Origin: a virus
Virus record (IMG/VR): IMGVR_UViG_3300029882_000268
Location: 1-64,000 of that record
Reading direction: 5' to 3' (one strand)
DNA: 64,000 bases
In this document: positions 1 through 7,755 of the stretch, piece by piece
Layout of the letters: every line of letters begins with the position of its first letter
Numbering within the stretch: the first letter of the stretch is position 1
Program-made: the position numbers and the translations under genes
Notes under the pieces: generated by a model
The model's database searches: none
What the model was told of the DNA's origin: nothing
The model's input: the letters and a program-made list of their open reading frames with translations, nothing else

Positions 1-25
1 AAGGGCAGGGGCGAGCGTTCGCCAT
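1..25 (-). CDS. possible gene start running off the left edge
   Basis: An ATG at 25 on the minus strand opens a frame reading MANARPCP before the window ends. The MAN start resembles other genes here (MANVKK, MANQTK, MANLSR). An AGGTG lies upstream but about 15 nt away, which is long for a ribosome-binding site. Only eight codons are visible, so this is a suggestion, not a firm call. Confidence 0.25.
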
Positions 26-117
26 TCCAAAATTTAATCACCTACTCAAACCTAAGTATACCCGTCATCTATGTAACCCGGCTCTTGCTGGGTTTGCGGG
101 CATGGCCGCTCGCTGGG

Positions 118-179
118 ACTGTCATGACAGTTTCGGCACCTTGCACGGGCTGCGGCTGGCGGGCAGAAAGTCGCAGCCC
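118..179. other. palindrome and hairpin downstream of the glycan operon
   Basis: Bases 118-131 form a perfect 14-nt palindrome (ACTGTCATGACAGT). Bases 147-154 (GGGCTGCG) pair with 172-179 (CGCAGCCC), directly after the stop of the minus-strand gene at 181. No U-run follows the hairpin on the minus strand, so it is not a classical intrinsic terminator; it may be an mRNA 3'-end structure or operator. No credible gene is seen in 26-180. Confidence 0.4.
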
Positions 180-180
180 T

Positions 181-549
181 TTATACTCCCGCAGCTAAGC
201 CTTCTCCTACGGCAATATACTCATCCCCACAGTATATAGCAGCCGCCAACCGATGATAGCCATCGAACATCGAACCGCTGGCTTTCAGGGTAATTGGTGC
301 AGCGGCCTCGCGGTGCTTCACGAAATAGGCGATCCTGTAGACATGACTCTTGCGGCTGGATGTTTCATCCCTCGTCCAAGAACCGCAATGTTTCGTCCAT
401 GGTCGGCCCTGTTCGTCTAGTGCGGGGTCTTGAAGTGCTTGCTGAATCTCCTCGGAGGTAATCGGGTCGCGTCTCCATGACTGACTCCACGGAGGACGTT
501 GTAATGGGTCTTGTTTCTGCCTCAACGATTCTACGAGCACTCGGTTCAT
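181..549 (-). CDS. small protein with a ParB-like motif
   Basis: 122 residues. Near residue 95 it has FDGYHRLAAA followed by an I-A-V strand, the D-G-x-H-R-L-x-A signature of ParB/Srx-fold nuclease or CTPase domains. The N-terminal half is charged and unrecognised. The start is ATG at 549, overlapping the TGA of the upstream gene as ATGA, with GGAAG 5 nt before it. It is the last gene of the glycan operon. The motif suggests a ParB-fold domain, but too little of the fold can be checked to assign nuclease activity; it could be a small DNA-modification or partition-like orphan. Confidence 0.55.
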   Translation of the reverse strand: MNRVLVESLRQKQDPLQRPPWSQSWRRDPITSEEIQQALQDPALDEQGRPWTKHCGSWTRDETSSRKSHVYRIAYFVKHREAAAPITLKASGSMFDGYHRLAAAIYCGDEYIAVGEGLAAGV

Positions 550-1502
550 TTGATCTTCCTTCGGCTATCTGTGCCCCTATTATTGCGGTACAAAGCCCCT
601 TGACTCGGCTTCACGTGTCCCAAAAGAGCCCCCGACGCTGCCCTGTACACCTGTGCCGTTTGTGCTTTACGGGCGGGCGATGCCATCTTTTGCTCCATGG
701 TCGGTGGTGGGGGTGTGGGTCTCGGGGCTGCGGGCTGCTCTGGCGGTAGTATCGCCGCTGCCGCTTCGACCGGCCAAAGATCGGGGTGAAGCGACTTAAT
801 TCTCGCAATCAATTTCTGTCTGTTAGGGGTCGATGTCTTTCTATGCATCGAGTCGGGTCTCTCACGGTAGTGAAATAGTGGCTCGGGGACGATAACAAAC
901 CGCCAGCCACGCTCCGCAATGTCTAGCCACAGGTTCCAGTCCTCGTATCCGATGTGTTCCTTGTCGTATCCGCTTAGAGCGGGGTTGTACCCGCCGACTT
1001 CTTGAAGCACGCTACGTCGAATCAACGAACAAACGGGGATTGAATTGTCGGTTTTGAGTTGCTCAAGGGTCGGTGAGTATGTACGCCAGATGTAGTCCTT
1101 TATCCCGAAACAGGCGACGAGGGTGCCCACGACAGCCACACGTGTACCCTGCATCAGGGGCACCGTCTTTTTCAGATAGCTAGGGTCTATCCAATCATCG
1201 GCATCGAGCGGGAGAATGAACTCGTGCGGCTCCGCTGTCGAGACATTGATCCCCGTGTTCCTCGCGTAGGAGAGTCCCATGTTCTCCTGCGATATGACTT
1301 TCATGGTCGGCGATGCGGCGTGCTGACCATCCACCATCTCTTTGTAGCCTAAGGCGACGGCGAGTGAATTATCCGTCGAACCATCGTCCACCACGATCAC
1401 CTCAACGTTATCGTAATCCTGAGCGAGCGCCGACTGGATGGCCTGCGGGAGGTACTGTGCGAGGTTGTAGCACGGAATGATGATGGAAACTTTAGCTGCC
1501 AT
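546..1502 (-). CDS. family 2 glycosyltransferase (GT-A fold)
   Basis: 318 residues. The N-terminus is a textbook GT2 domain: VSIIIPCYNLAQYL, then VEVIVVDDGSTDNS, then LDADD (the metal-binding DxD) near residue 110, and an ED pair in YEDWNLW near 200. This inverting family transfers a sugar from a nucleotide donor onto a growing glycan in the cytoplasm. The last 80 residues are proline- and lysine-rich (PAAPRPTPPPP), atypical for the catalytic domain and perhaps a tether. I chose ATG 1502 because GGAG lies 7 nt upstream; a longer reading from 1532 would overlap the previous gene more. It overlaps that gene by 11 nt. Donor and acceptor cannot be read from sequence. Confidence 0.85.
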   Translation of the reverse strand: MAAKVSIIIPCYNLAQYLPQAIQSALAQDYDNVEVIVVDDGSTDNSLAVALGYKEMVDGQHAASPTMKVISQENMGLSYARNTGINVSTAEPHEFILPLDADDWIDPSYLKKTVPLMQGTRVAVVGTLVACFGIKDYIWRTYSPTLEQLKTDNSIPVCSLIRRSVLQEVGGYNPALSGYDKEHIGYEDWNLWLDIAERGWRFVIVPEPLFHYRERPDSMHRKTSTPNRQKLIARIKSLHPDLWPVEAAAAILPPEQPAAPRPTPPPPTMEQKMASPARKAQTAQVYRAASGALLGHVKPSQGALYRNNRGTDSRRKIK

Positions 1503-2133
1503 TGGTTGCTCCAATTTTCTGATAGTATTCATACATCATTTTGGGATCGTACTTTCTCTGCAACGCACTGGAGAAATGCAAAGAAACCATGTCTTTGTCC
1601 ACCGTTTCACCCGGACGCCATCTGTAGCCCCTGTGCCAAACGGGTAGAATTCCTTTATTCAGCAGCGCAATCGCCACAAACACATCCTCGGCATTCGTCA
1701 TTACCTCGGTGCTTGCGACGATTGCCATGGCTTTTTTACTCAACCAATACCCAGCCCCGCCGCTGGCAAACTGCACGGTCCTATTTCCCCAAGTGGGCAC
1801 TCTGTCGGCATTCTCACCCCCCATGTAGTCATGTTGTTCGAAGCCGCTGTGCAAGAAAGTCCACGGATTGACTAAGGTATCCGTATCGGTCTTGTGTATA
1901 AAATCGTAATCACACCCGTGCGCCCACGCGCACATCGCTCTGGTTTTATGGGAAAGGCCGAGATATCCGTCATCGACATCGAGAAACACTTCATCACTTT
2001 CTGGTTGCCCCGCAGGTCTCCCGAGGAAAAAGCGATAATCCACGTCCTTTAGGTCCTTCAACCACGTGTCTCGTTGGGCTTGATGGATCGAGCGATCCCT
2101 ATGGCAAGAAAGGATGGCGACTAAGATTTTCAT
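1492..2133 (-). CDS. GT31-like (beta-1,3-galactosyltransferase type) glycosyltransferase
   Basis: 213 residues with the order of GT31 landmarks: RDTW at the N-terminus, YRFFLGR, DEVFLDVDDGY, a KT pair before a Trp, the metal site KTDTDTLV (DTD instead of the usual DDD), GGAGYWLS, and EDVFVA. GT31 enzymes are inverting beta-1,3-galactosyl/N-acetylglucosaminyl transferases best known from animals. In animals they are Golgi-anchored; this copy has no membrane anchor and would be cytoplasmic. It is one of four paralogues in this operon, coupled to its neighbour by an ATGA overlap. Family call is fairly sure; donor sugar unknown. Confidence 0.75.
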   Translation of the reverse strand: MKILVAILSCHRDRSIHQAQRDTWLKDLKDVDYRFFLGRPAGQPESDEVFLDVDDGYLGLSHKTRAMCAWAHGCDYDFIHKTDTDTLVNPWTFLHSGFEQHDYMGGENADRVPTWGNRTVQFASGGAGYWLSKKAMAIVASTEVMTNAEDVFVAIALLNKGILPVWHRGYRWRPGETVDKDMVSLHFSSALQRKYDPKMMYEYYQKIGATNGS

Positions 2134-2924
2134 CTGGTGTGAATCTCCGGGATGTGGGTGGTTTTATACTCTACGGTTGGTGCCCCAAATTGGACTTCGG
2201 CGTTCGATCTGCAATCCTCATTACAGACGTGGGGAATCTGCATATACTGCGGTGTTGGCGATAATTGACCAATCGCCTCAAGAAAAAGGTGTGGCACTTC
2301 ATGGGGTTGCAACGCCCGGTAGTGCCCCGAACCATTATGCGGGAAGGGGTAATTGTCCGTATTACGCCCGTGCCGCAGGGCGACCATCATTTTTCCCACG
2401 GGAGCAATCGCTAGTTGATCCGCGAGACGGGCTTCTCTAGCAAAAACACTATCCTCCCCAAAGGACACGTTCGGGTACTGGTGCTGCTTCCACCACTGTT
2501 TCCAGTACATTTGGCTGGTGCCCGAAGCAAGGTATGGGGGTCCCCCCAAGTTCAACATGAACTTTTTATGAGTCACCTCATAAATCACAGTCTGGTTGTA
2601 CCCCGTAACGGACTTCCTCGAATTATGAAGACGCCGAACTTCGTCCTCTATCCTGTGAGGATGGCTCCAGTCATCGTCATCCCAATTAGCGATGATTTCA
2701 CTCGTGGCATTTTCCGCACCCAGATTTCTCTTAGCCCCCGTTGTTGTACGGGCGGTCAAATGAATATACCGTATTCGATCATCGTTGGGAATGGTCAAGG
2801 GCTCGGTCCCATCATCCACGATGATAAGCTCTAGATCGGGATAACCCTGCTGATAGAAACACCGAATCGCCATCGGGACATATTTTGCACGATTGTGGGT
2901 CGGCATAACTAAGCTGATTTTCAT
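2130..2924 (-). CDS. family 2 glycosyltransferase
   Basis: 264 residues. MKISLVMPTHNRAKYVPMAI, LELIIVDDGTEPL, the tract RNLGAENATSEIIANWDDDDW with the DDDD metal motif, and a later GEDSVFAR acidic pair form a complete GT2 core. The start is ATG 2924, which overlaps the upstream stop as ATGA and has AAGGGTG 8 nt upstream. A TTG-initiated form two codons longer is possible but less likely. It sits between GT10 and GT31 genes, consistent with a shared assembly line for one glycan. Specificity cannot be inferred. Confidence 0.85.
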   Translation of the reverse strand: MKISLVMPTHNRAKYVPMAIRCFYQQGYPDLELIIVDDGTEPLTIPNDDRIRYIHLTARTTTGAKRNLGAENATSEIIANWDDDDWSHPHRIEDEVRRLHNSRKSVTGYNQTVIYEVTHKKFMLNLGGPPYLASGTSQMYWKQWWKQHQYPNVSFGEDSVFAREARLADQLAIAPVGKMMVALRHGRNTDNYPFPHNGSGHYRALQPHEVPHLFLEAIGQLSPTPQYMQIPHVCNEDCRSNAEVQFGAPTVEYKTTHIPEIHTR

Positions 2925-3934
2925 TTCCAATCACCCTTAGTGACTGCTGATCGAATAATCACGAAATGGTCGAAACAAAAACCCCGCCCAACCAACGCGG
3001 GTGGTTGATCCGCTTCCCACTGCATGGTAGCGGGCTCGTGACAATCTTGGCCTGTCGAACCCCACCAGTCGGGAATGCCCGTACCTACGGCCTTGTAAAG
3101 TTCTGATGCCCATTCGCATCTTAATTTTCTATTGGTGGTAATAGCCCCCACCAAGAGCCCAATGCGATCTTTATATGCAAGAGCCTTCCGATAGTTTTCT
3201 TCTACTGCCGCCTGTACCTTTGATGAGTGATAGAAATCGGGTGTCAGGGAACCCAAAATCCCTTTGAGCCTCGTTGCCGTGGTATCACTGGGGGAAACGT
3301 CGCTAAAGGACAGTACGCCATCCAAGTTGAAAAACTGCCCAATGTTTGCACAACCCCAAAAAATCGGAATTGTTTTCGTGGCAAAACAGTCCAAAAGAAT
3401 TTCCGAGAAGTAATTGGGTTGTTGGGAGTTTTGAATCGAAATCGCATACTGAAAAGGCACCAGCATGTCGCGCTTGTCCTGTAGGTAAGGCGGCGACATG
3501 TGCATTTTGACGGGAAGGGGTAACTCACCTCCATCCCCCAACCATTGTTGTAGCTCTTTGAAAGTTGCAATGCGAAATCTATGTCCAGCACACATGGTTT
3601 TCGCGCTGGTTAAAAAAGAGACTTGAAACTTTTTTTGCGACGTGTCGCTTTCTTTAGTCCAAACCCCATTGTTAGAGAAGAGGACGGCGTTGGGGCATTT
3701 GCTGAGCACGCGACTGTTGTCGGTCAAAATCAAATCATAGAACTTGTGGTTCTTAATGAGCCTCTCCTCTGTCGGGATAATGTCTTCCGGCTCAAGCTGC
3801 CAAAAAACTTTGTACGGGGTGGTATCGGCAAGATTGAAACAGTCCACCGAGATAGACGTTTTCCAATTTAGCTCGGGAACGTTCAATTCGTAGTTGGCAT
3901 AAATCACGGGTTTGTACGTTTTACCTTCGGACAT
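2921..3934 (-). CDS. GT10-like fucosyltransferase
   Basis: 337 residues. The C-terminal half carries the Glyco_transf_10 core: YFSEILLDCFATKTIPIFWG followed by IGQFFNLDGVLSF, matching the family pattern Y-x-x-E-K-L-x(n)-P-I-Y-W-G ... F-N. The usual EK is EI here. GT10 enzymes transfer fucose from GDP-fucose in alpha-1,3/1,4 linkage (Lewis-type). ATG 3934 is chosen over a far longer reading because GGGGGAT lies just upstream and it starts 2 nt before the upstream stop codon. The extreme C-terminal 70 residues, rich in Trp, are unrecognised. A donor from the GMD branch of this operon, GDP-fucose or GDP-colitose, would fit. Confidence 0.65.
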   Translation of the reverse strand: MSEGKTYKPVIYANYELNVPELNWKTSISVDCFNLADTTPYKVFWQLEPEDIIPTEERLIKNHKFYDLILTDNSRVLSKCPNAVLFSNNGVWTKESDTSQKKFQVSFLTSAKTMCAGHRFRIATFKELQQWLGDGGELPLPVKMHMSPPYLQDKRDMLVPFQYAISIQNSQQPNYFSEILLDCFATKTIPIFWGCANIGQFFNLDGVLSFSDVSPSDTTATRLKGILGSLTPDFYHSSKVQAAVEENYRKALAYKDRIGLLVGAITTNRKLRCEWASELYKAVGTGIPDWWGSTGQDCHEPATMQWEADQPPALVGRGFCFDHFVIIRSAVTKGDWK

Positions 3935-3935
3935 T

Positions 3936-4184
3936 TTATCCCCCGTGTTCCTCGTACATACCGCGCATCCAATTGGAGGTGCTCGAATACCCAGTAACGG
4001 GGTCGGCAATTCCCTCTTCTCGGTAATGCCAAGCGGCTGCATGATGAAAATTATCTAGATTCTTGGCGGTGATTTCCCCCGATTTGATATACGGCCCCAA
4101 AACCTGCCCCACGTACTGGTCGCTAGTGCCAAAATAGTCGTCTTGGTTGCTGTTGACAACCAACTCCGATGCCTTACGACTCAT
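3936..4184 (-). CDS. C-terminal fragment of a frameshifted GT31-like gene
   Basis: 82 residues starting MSRKASELVV. It aligns with the C-terminal third of the intact neighbour at 4648-5352: MSRKA matches LSRRA, NLDNFHHAAAWHYREEGIADPV matches the LDHFWNETSWHYRAQGIIDPV region, and MRGMYEEHG matches MFDMYKKHG. Reading its frame upstream past its ATG keeps matching (a GTGWF just before MSRKA, like GGYF in the paralogue), so the ATG at 4184 is an internal Met, not a natural start. It is the tail of the gene interrupted at the C-tract 4274-4282. Whether it is translated separately is unknown; it overlaps the upstream stop as ATGA. Confidence 0.6.
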   Translation of the reverse strand: MSRKASELVVNSNQDDYFGTSDQYVGQVLGPYIKSGEITAKNLDNFHHAAAWHYREEGIADPVTGYSSTSNWMRGMYEEHGG

Positions 4185-4651
4185 GAACCACCCAGTGCCC
4201 GCATCCGCCGCTGCATAAGCTGGGCGCTTATAGAAGGGTTCATCGAAAGTCTCTCCCAGCGGTGCACGGTCGAGGGGGGGGGATAAAAGACCCCCGAATA
4301 ATCGTACTTTACAAAATCCGTTGTCTTAAGCTTGCTCGGAACAACGAATGTGTCATTGCAGCAGAGAAACGTGAAATCATAGCCCTGTTCTAAGGACCAA
4401 CGAAGCATCTCAATAGTCAATTCTTGGTAGTACAGGTTCCAAAGCAGCCAGTCAGCACCGCAAGCACGATTGGCTCGCTCAGGTAGCAGCACTTCATCCG
4501 ATACGGCCTTCCAACCGGGTGCGTCTCGATGCCCTATCATAAAGCGAAGGTCCCAAGGCGCTAGGTGCCCACCCCAAGTCTCACGAATCTTTTGGTGGTT
4601 CCCGTTGACGGAATCCCCCGTATGTGAATAAACAGCAACTAAAACTTTCAT
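4181..4651 (-). CDS. N-terminal part of a frameshifted GT31-like gene
   Basis: 156 residues. Up to about residue 125 it parallels the paralogue at 4648-5352 (MKVLVAVYSHTGD, IRETWG, LRFMIGHRD, YDFTFLCCNDTFVVPSKL, YDYSGVFY). After three prolines encoded by a nine-C run the frame changes to unrelated residues (STVHRWERLSM to a stop at 4181). Adding one C, or removing two, would join this frame to that of 3936-4184 and restore a protein of about 239 residues, close to the paralogue's 234. The apparent metal site is CNDTF instead of DDD. This could be a sequencing slip, a decayed copy, or a phase-variable gene. Confidence 0.6.
   Translation of the reverse strand: MKVLVAVYSHTGDSVNGNHQKIRETWGGHLAPWDLRFMIGHRDAPGWKAVSDEVLLPERANRACGADWLLWNLYYQELTIEMLRWSLEQGYDFTFLCCNDTFVVPSKLKTTDFVKYDYSGVFYPPPSTVHRWERLSMNPSISAQLMQRRMRALGGS
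4274..4282 (-). repeat. nine-base C homopolymer at a frameshift
   Basis: On the minus strand nine consecutive C residues follow GTCTTTTAT and precede TCGACC. This is exactly where homology to the neighbouring GT31-like gene switches frame. Such tracts are slippage sites for polymerases and for basecallers. Confidence 0.85.
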
Positions 4652-5352
4652 TGATCTGCTCCGTGTTTCTTATACATGTCGAACATCCAAGGAGAACCCA
4701 CGGGGTAGCCATCCCTAATCACTGGGTCTATAATCCCCTGCGCTCGGTAATGCCAAGAAGTCTCATTCCAAAAATGGTCAAGGGATTTGATCGCCATCTC
4801 CCCCCGCTCAGCCATAGGTCTCAACACATCACAAACAAGGTTTTCAAAGTGCAAATGGTCGGGGGTTGTTTTCAATACGGCCTCAGCCGCCCGTCGTGAA
4901 AGGAAATACCCACCGGGTTCCGCGTAGTAATAATCGGGCTTGTCTGCGTGAACGTACATCATCCAGCCAGAAAAATCATAGTTCTCAAAACCGAGTTTCA
5001 TCAACTTACGCGGGACGAGGAAAGTGTCATTTTCGGCGAGGAAGGTGTGGTCGTACCCGTTGCGAATAGACCAGTCCAGAATCCCCCGATACAGGACTTG
5101 CCAGTATTCTACACAGGTACACCCCGGCTCCGCGTGCCAATACGGATGCTGGCAGGTCCGCGTACCGTCTTCTTGCCAAGGGATCAGCGTTTCGTCGGGT
5201 TTCGGTTGATAGAATTTGTCGCGGCGACCTATAAAGAAGCGTAGGTCTGCGCCAGCGGGGGCAACGTCTTTACCCCAAGTCTGTCGAATCTTGTCGTGAT
5301 TTCCGTTTTCAGCATCTCCCTGAAAGGAGATGATGGCGATTAGAACTTTCAT
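4648..5352 (-). CDS. GT31-like glycosyltransferase
   Basis: 234 residues, intact paralogue of the frameshifted copy next to it. Landmarks: MKVLIAIISFQGD, IRQTWGKDV, LRFFIGRRD, YDHTFLAENDTFLVPRKL (ENDTF at the DDD position), GGYFLSRRAAEAV, and HFENLVCDVL near the ED position. The first metal residue of the canonical motif is not conserved, so metal dependence or activity may differ from 1492-2133 and 10504-11199. ATG 5352 has GGAGG 8 nt upstream and overlaps the preceding stop as ATGA. It also has Cys pairs (CQHPYW, CTCVEYW) absent from the other copies. Family call is moderate. Confidence 0.65.
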   Translation of the reverse strand: MKVLIAIISFQGDAENGNHDKIRQTWGKDVAPAGADLRFFIGRRDKFYQPKPDETLIPWQEDGTRTCQHPYWHAEPGCTCVEYWQVLYRGILDWSIRNGYDHTFLAENDTFLVPRKLMKLGFENYDFSGWMMYVHADKPDYYYAEPGGYFLSRRAAEAVLKTTPDHLHFENLVCDVLRPMAERGEMAIKSLDHFWNETSWHYRAQGIIDPVIRDGYPVGSPWMFDMYKKHGADQ

Positions 5353-6041
5353 TTTACAAACCTCCAACAACCACACCCGCCTTCACATTTTGCTACGAGG
5401 GCGGGATCGGCGTTGAGAATAAATTCCTGCGGATCATCAGTCCATAGGGCAAACTCGGCCACTTTGAGGGGATAAAACATGTCCACCACCATCTGGTACG
5501 AATAAACTCTCCCCATGTTGTAAATGAGACGTGGTTTTCCGCAAGGAACAGCCATGAGTAATTGACCCCCCGGCGCTAAGACGCGGACTAATTCCGCCGC
5601 CGCTTTTCTGTCCCCCGAAGCATCCACCGCGTCTCCATACCTGCCCAATCCGATGTGCTCAAGGGTGTGAAGGCTTGAAAGGGAATCTATTGAATTGTCG
5701 GCAAACGGAAGCGACGTAAGGTTGGCCTCACCGCAAACAAAACTGGACAATCCCTTACAGGGCATAGGGCGAAACTCATAGAACTCCATGGGAATGAAGG
5801 CCGACACCGCCACAGCCCAAAAATTCAAGGATGCAATATCGATGTGTTTAGCTGGTCGGGTAGCAGCGAGCACGCGGGATGCCCACCCCGTGTGATAGAT
5901 GTAGTGTTGGTCCCAAGTCAGTTGTTGCGTGTCCTCGTCTAACCGAGGAGACCAAATATCGCGGGAGGGAGTGAACCGCCCGTCAGCTTGAGACTCACTA
6001 CAAAGTTTCTGAAAATTCTGTTCGAAAGTTTCTGGCGTCAT
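5349..6041 (-). CDS. DUF268/SAM-methyltransferase-like protein
   Basis: 230 residues. The central part has HIDIASLNFWAV, GEANLTSLPFADNSIDSL, LHTLEHIGLGRYGD, and ELVRVLAPGGQLLMAVPCG, the pattern of a Rossmann class I methyltransferase of the DUF268 type often found in polysaccharide gene clusters. The glycine-rich SAM loop is poorly conserved (D-I-A-S in place of D-x-G-x-G). It ends in a Cys-rich CEGGCGCW. Operon context suggests it modifies a sugar of the glycan, but the substrate is unknown. ATGA overlap on both sides indicates coupled translation. Confidence 0.65.
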   Translation of the reverse strand: MTPETFEQNFQKLCSESQADGRFTPSRDIWSPRLDEDTQQLTWDQHYIYHTGWASRVLAATRPAKHIDIASLNFWAVAVSAFIPMEFYEFRPMPCKGLSSFVCGEANLTSLPFADNSIDSLSSLHTLEHIGLGRYGDAVDASGDRKAAAELVRVLAPGGQLLMAVPCGKPRLIYNMGRVYSYQMVVDMFYPLKVAEFALWTDDPQEFILNADPALVAKCEGGCGCWRFVK

Positions 6042-7210
6042 TTTAGGTACTCGTGCAAAACCTCTGAAACGTAGTGTATGTCGCTTGAGGTCAAGCCCTG
6101 ATGCATACCGATGAAGAAACCATTCTTAGCCAGATGCTCTGCGACTGGGTGATTGGCCGCTTCACCCGGGAACAATTTCTGATAGATCGGTTGGCTAAGG
6201 AGGGGAAAGAGATAGCGTGTCTCAATGCCCCGCTCTTCCAAGTACATCAGGAGTTTATCCCTACCGGAGACATCGAGCACCATGGGATACATCATAAACG
6301 AATGCTGATACCCCTCAGGCACGACGGGTAGCTGTAGCTCGGGGATATCGCTCAACAGACTCGTCAGTTCGGATGCATTAGTACGGCGGGTTAGGATGTT
6401 TTCTTCCCAACGTTCCAACTCGCTCAGGGCTATGGCAGCCTCCAGTTCCGTAGCGCGATAGGAGTAGCCCACACGTTCAAAACGATAGCGTCTCTCGATG
6501 ATTTGCTTTGAGAGTTCAATTGATTCGGGGTTGTCATCGTCATCAATGTTTGTGTAGATACTGTCACGTCCGTGTGCCATCAAGCTACGGCAAAGTCCGT
6601 CAAGCTCCGTGTTGCTGGTCGTTACGATACCACCCACACCGCCGACAATCAGGTGTGCGACATAGGTGGAAAAACAACCAAAGTCACCGAAAGACCCAAC
6701 AGACTGACCGTTTAGGTTCGCAAACATTGTCTCGCAGGAATCCTCGATTACCTGAAGCCCGCACCTACTCGCAATTTCCATGATAGCGGTCATATCAGCG
6801 GGCAGCCCAAACAGATGAACTGGAATGATACAGCGTGTGCGGGGGGTAACGGCCTCTTCGACCCTCGCGGGGTTTAGATTAAAGGTAAGGGGGTCAACGT
6901 CCACAAAGACGGGCTTCATGTTATTTTGGATGACGATATTGCTGGTAGCGATGAACGTGATCGCGGGAACGATCACTTCGTCCCCATCCTGATAGCCGTG
7001 GACTTCTTTGAGGGCCGCGAGCGCAACCTGTAGGGCACTGGTGCCGCTATTCATAAAAATGCCGTGCTTTGACCCGTGCAAATCAGCAAACCCCTTCTCA
7101 AAGGCAAGAGTGTACTCACCCTTTGATAGGCGATTGTTATTTAGGGCATCGTTGACGTACTGCTTGCCCTTCGTACTGATGTCCAGATTTCCTAGAGTTA
7201 TGGGCCTCAT
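6038..7210 (-). CDS. ColD-like PLP/PMP-dependent GDP-sugar 3-dehydratase (DegT/DnrJ/EryC1/StrS family)
   Basis: 390 residues with the full DegT fold: HGIFMNSGTSALQVAL near 50-65, DEVIVPAITFIAT, DVDPLTFN, VIEDSCETM, and GSFGDFGCFSTYVAHLIVGGVGG. In aminotransferases of this family that last segment carries the Schiff-base Lys; here the residue is His186 (codon 6653-6655). A His at this point is the hallmark of the dehydratases ColD (His188, 388 residues) and RfbH/SpnQ, which remove the C3 hydroxyl of a 4-keto-6-deoxy sugar. With GMD three genes upstream, the likely substrate is GDP-4-keto-6-deoxymannose. It starts as an ATGA overlap with the epimerase gene. Function is a strong inference, not proven. 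Confidence 0.8.
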   Translation of the reverse strand: MRPITLGNLDISTKGKQYVNDALNNNRLSKGEYTLAFEKGFADLHGSKHGIFMNSGTSALQVALAALKEVHGYQDGDEVIVPAITFIATSNIVIQNNMKPVFVDVDPLTFNLNPARVEEAVTPRTRCIIPVHLFGLPADMTAIMEIASRCGLQVIEDSCETMFANLNGQSVGSFGDFGCFSTYVAHLIVGGVGGIVTTSNTELDGLCRSLMAHGRDSIYTNIDDDDNPESIELSKQIIERRYRFERVGYSYRATELEAAIALSELERWEENILTRRTNASELTSLLSDIPELQLPVVPEGYQHSFMMYPMVLDVSGRDKLLMYLEERGIETRYLFPLLSQPIYQKLFPGEAANHPVAEHLAKNGFFIGMHQGLTSSDIHYVSEVLHEYLK

Positions 7211-7755
7211 AGGTGGAAAAACTCCTTCGCGGTTACGGCGTGTCGATCCCTATCCGACAAGATGGGGTGATCTTTTACAGGCCAGTCGATGCCGATAACA
7301 GGATCATCCCACAGGATTGCGTCATCGAATGCTTTATTGAAATGCCCCGAGCACTTGTACTGCACCTCGGAGTAATCCTCTAAAGCACAGAAACCCCGAG
7401 CAATGTCCGCCTCACCCCAAAGCTGAAGTTTGTCCCCCTCCTCCATAATGAGGCTGTAGTATTGTAGGAACGTGGGGGATTGTGGGTTAACATCAACCGT
7501 CACCATAAAAACTCTACCGCGTGGAACACGCATCAGCTTTGCCATGGGTGGTGTAGACTGAAAGTGCAGCCCTCGAACTACGTCCTTCATGGAGCGGGAG
7601 TGGAGATCGCGGACAAACGGCGGGAGACCCATTTCTTTCATCTCGTCATCGAGGTAAGTGATGTTAAAAAAGCCGCGACTATCCTCAAAACAGGTTGAGG
7701 ATATCAACTTCACACGCCCGCCAAACTTCTCGTCTTCTACCTTAAAGTGATTCAT
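7207..7755 (-). CDS. RmlC-like sugar 3,5-epimerase (cupin)
   Basis: 182 residues, typical RmlC length. Signatures: EDSRGFFNITY, VVRGLHFQSTPPMAKLMRV (with the catalytic His of RGLHFQ), VDVNPQSPTF, ARGFCALEDYSEVQYKC, and AILWDDPVIGIDWP. At the position where RmlC enzymes usually have the catalytic Tyr (an FY or YY pair after YKC) this protein reads HF, so the acid may be lost and the outcome may be a single epimerisation. ATG 7755 has AGGGGG 4-5 nt before it. Next to GMD and the ColD-like enzyme, it may epimerise C5 (or C3) of the GDP-keto-sugar on the way to an L-sugar. Confidence 0.75.
   Translation of the reverse strand: MNHFKVEDEKFGGRVKLISSTCFEDSRGFFNITYLDDEMKEMGLPPFVRDLHSRSMKDVVRGLHFQSTPPMAKLMRVPRGRVFMVTVDVNPQSPTFLQYYSLIMEEGDKLQLWGEADIARGFCALEDYSEVQYKCSGHFNKAFDDAILWDDPVIGIDWPVKDHPILSDRDRHAVTAKEFFHL

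Noticed and set aside
5349-6041. Sugar N-methyltransferase or specific O-methyltransferase name
   Set aside because: Only DUF268/class I methyltransferase features are visible; the substrate cannot be named from sequence.
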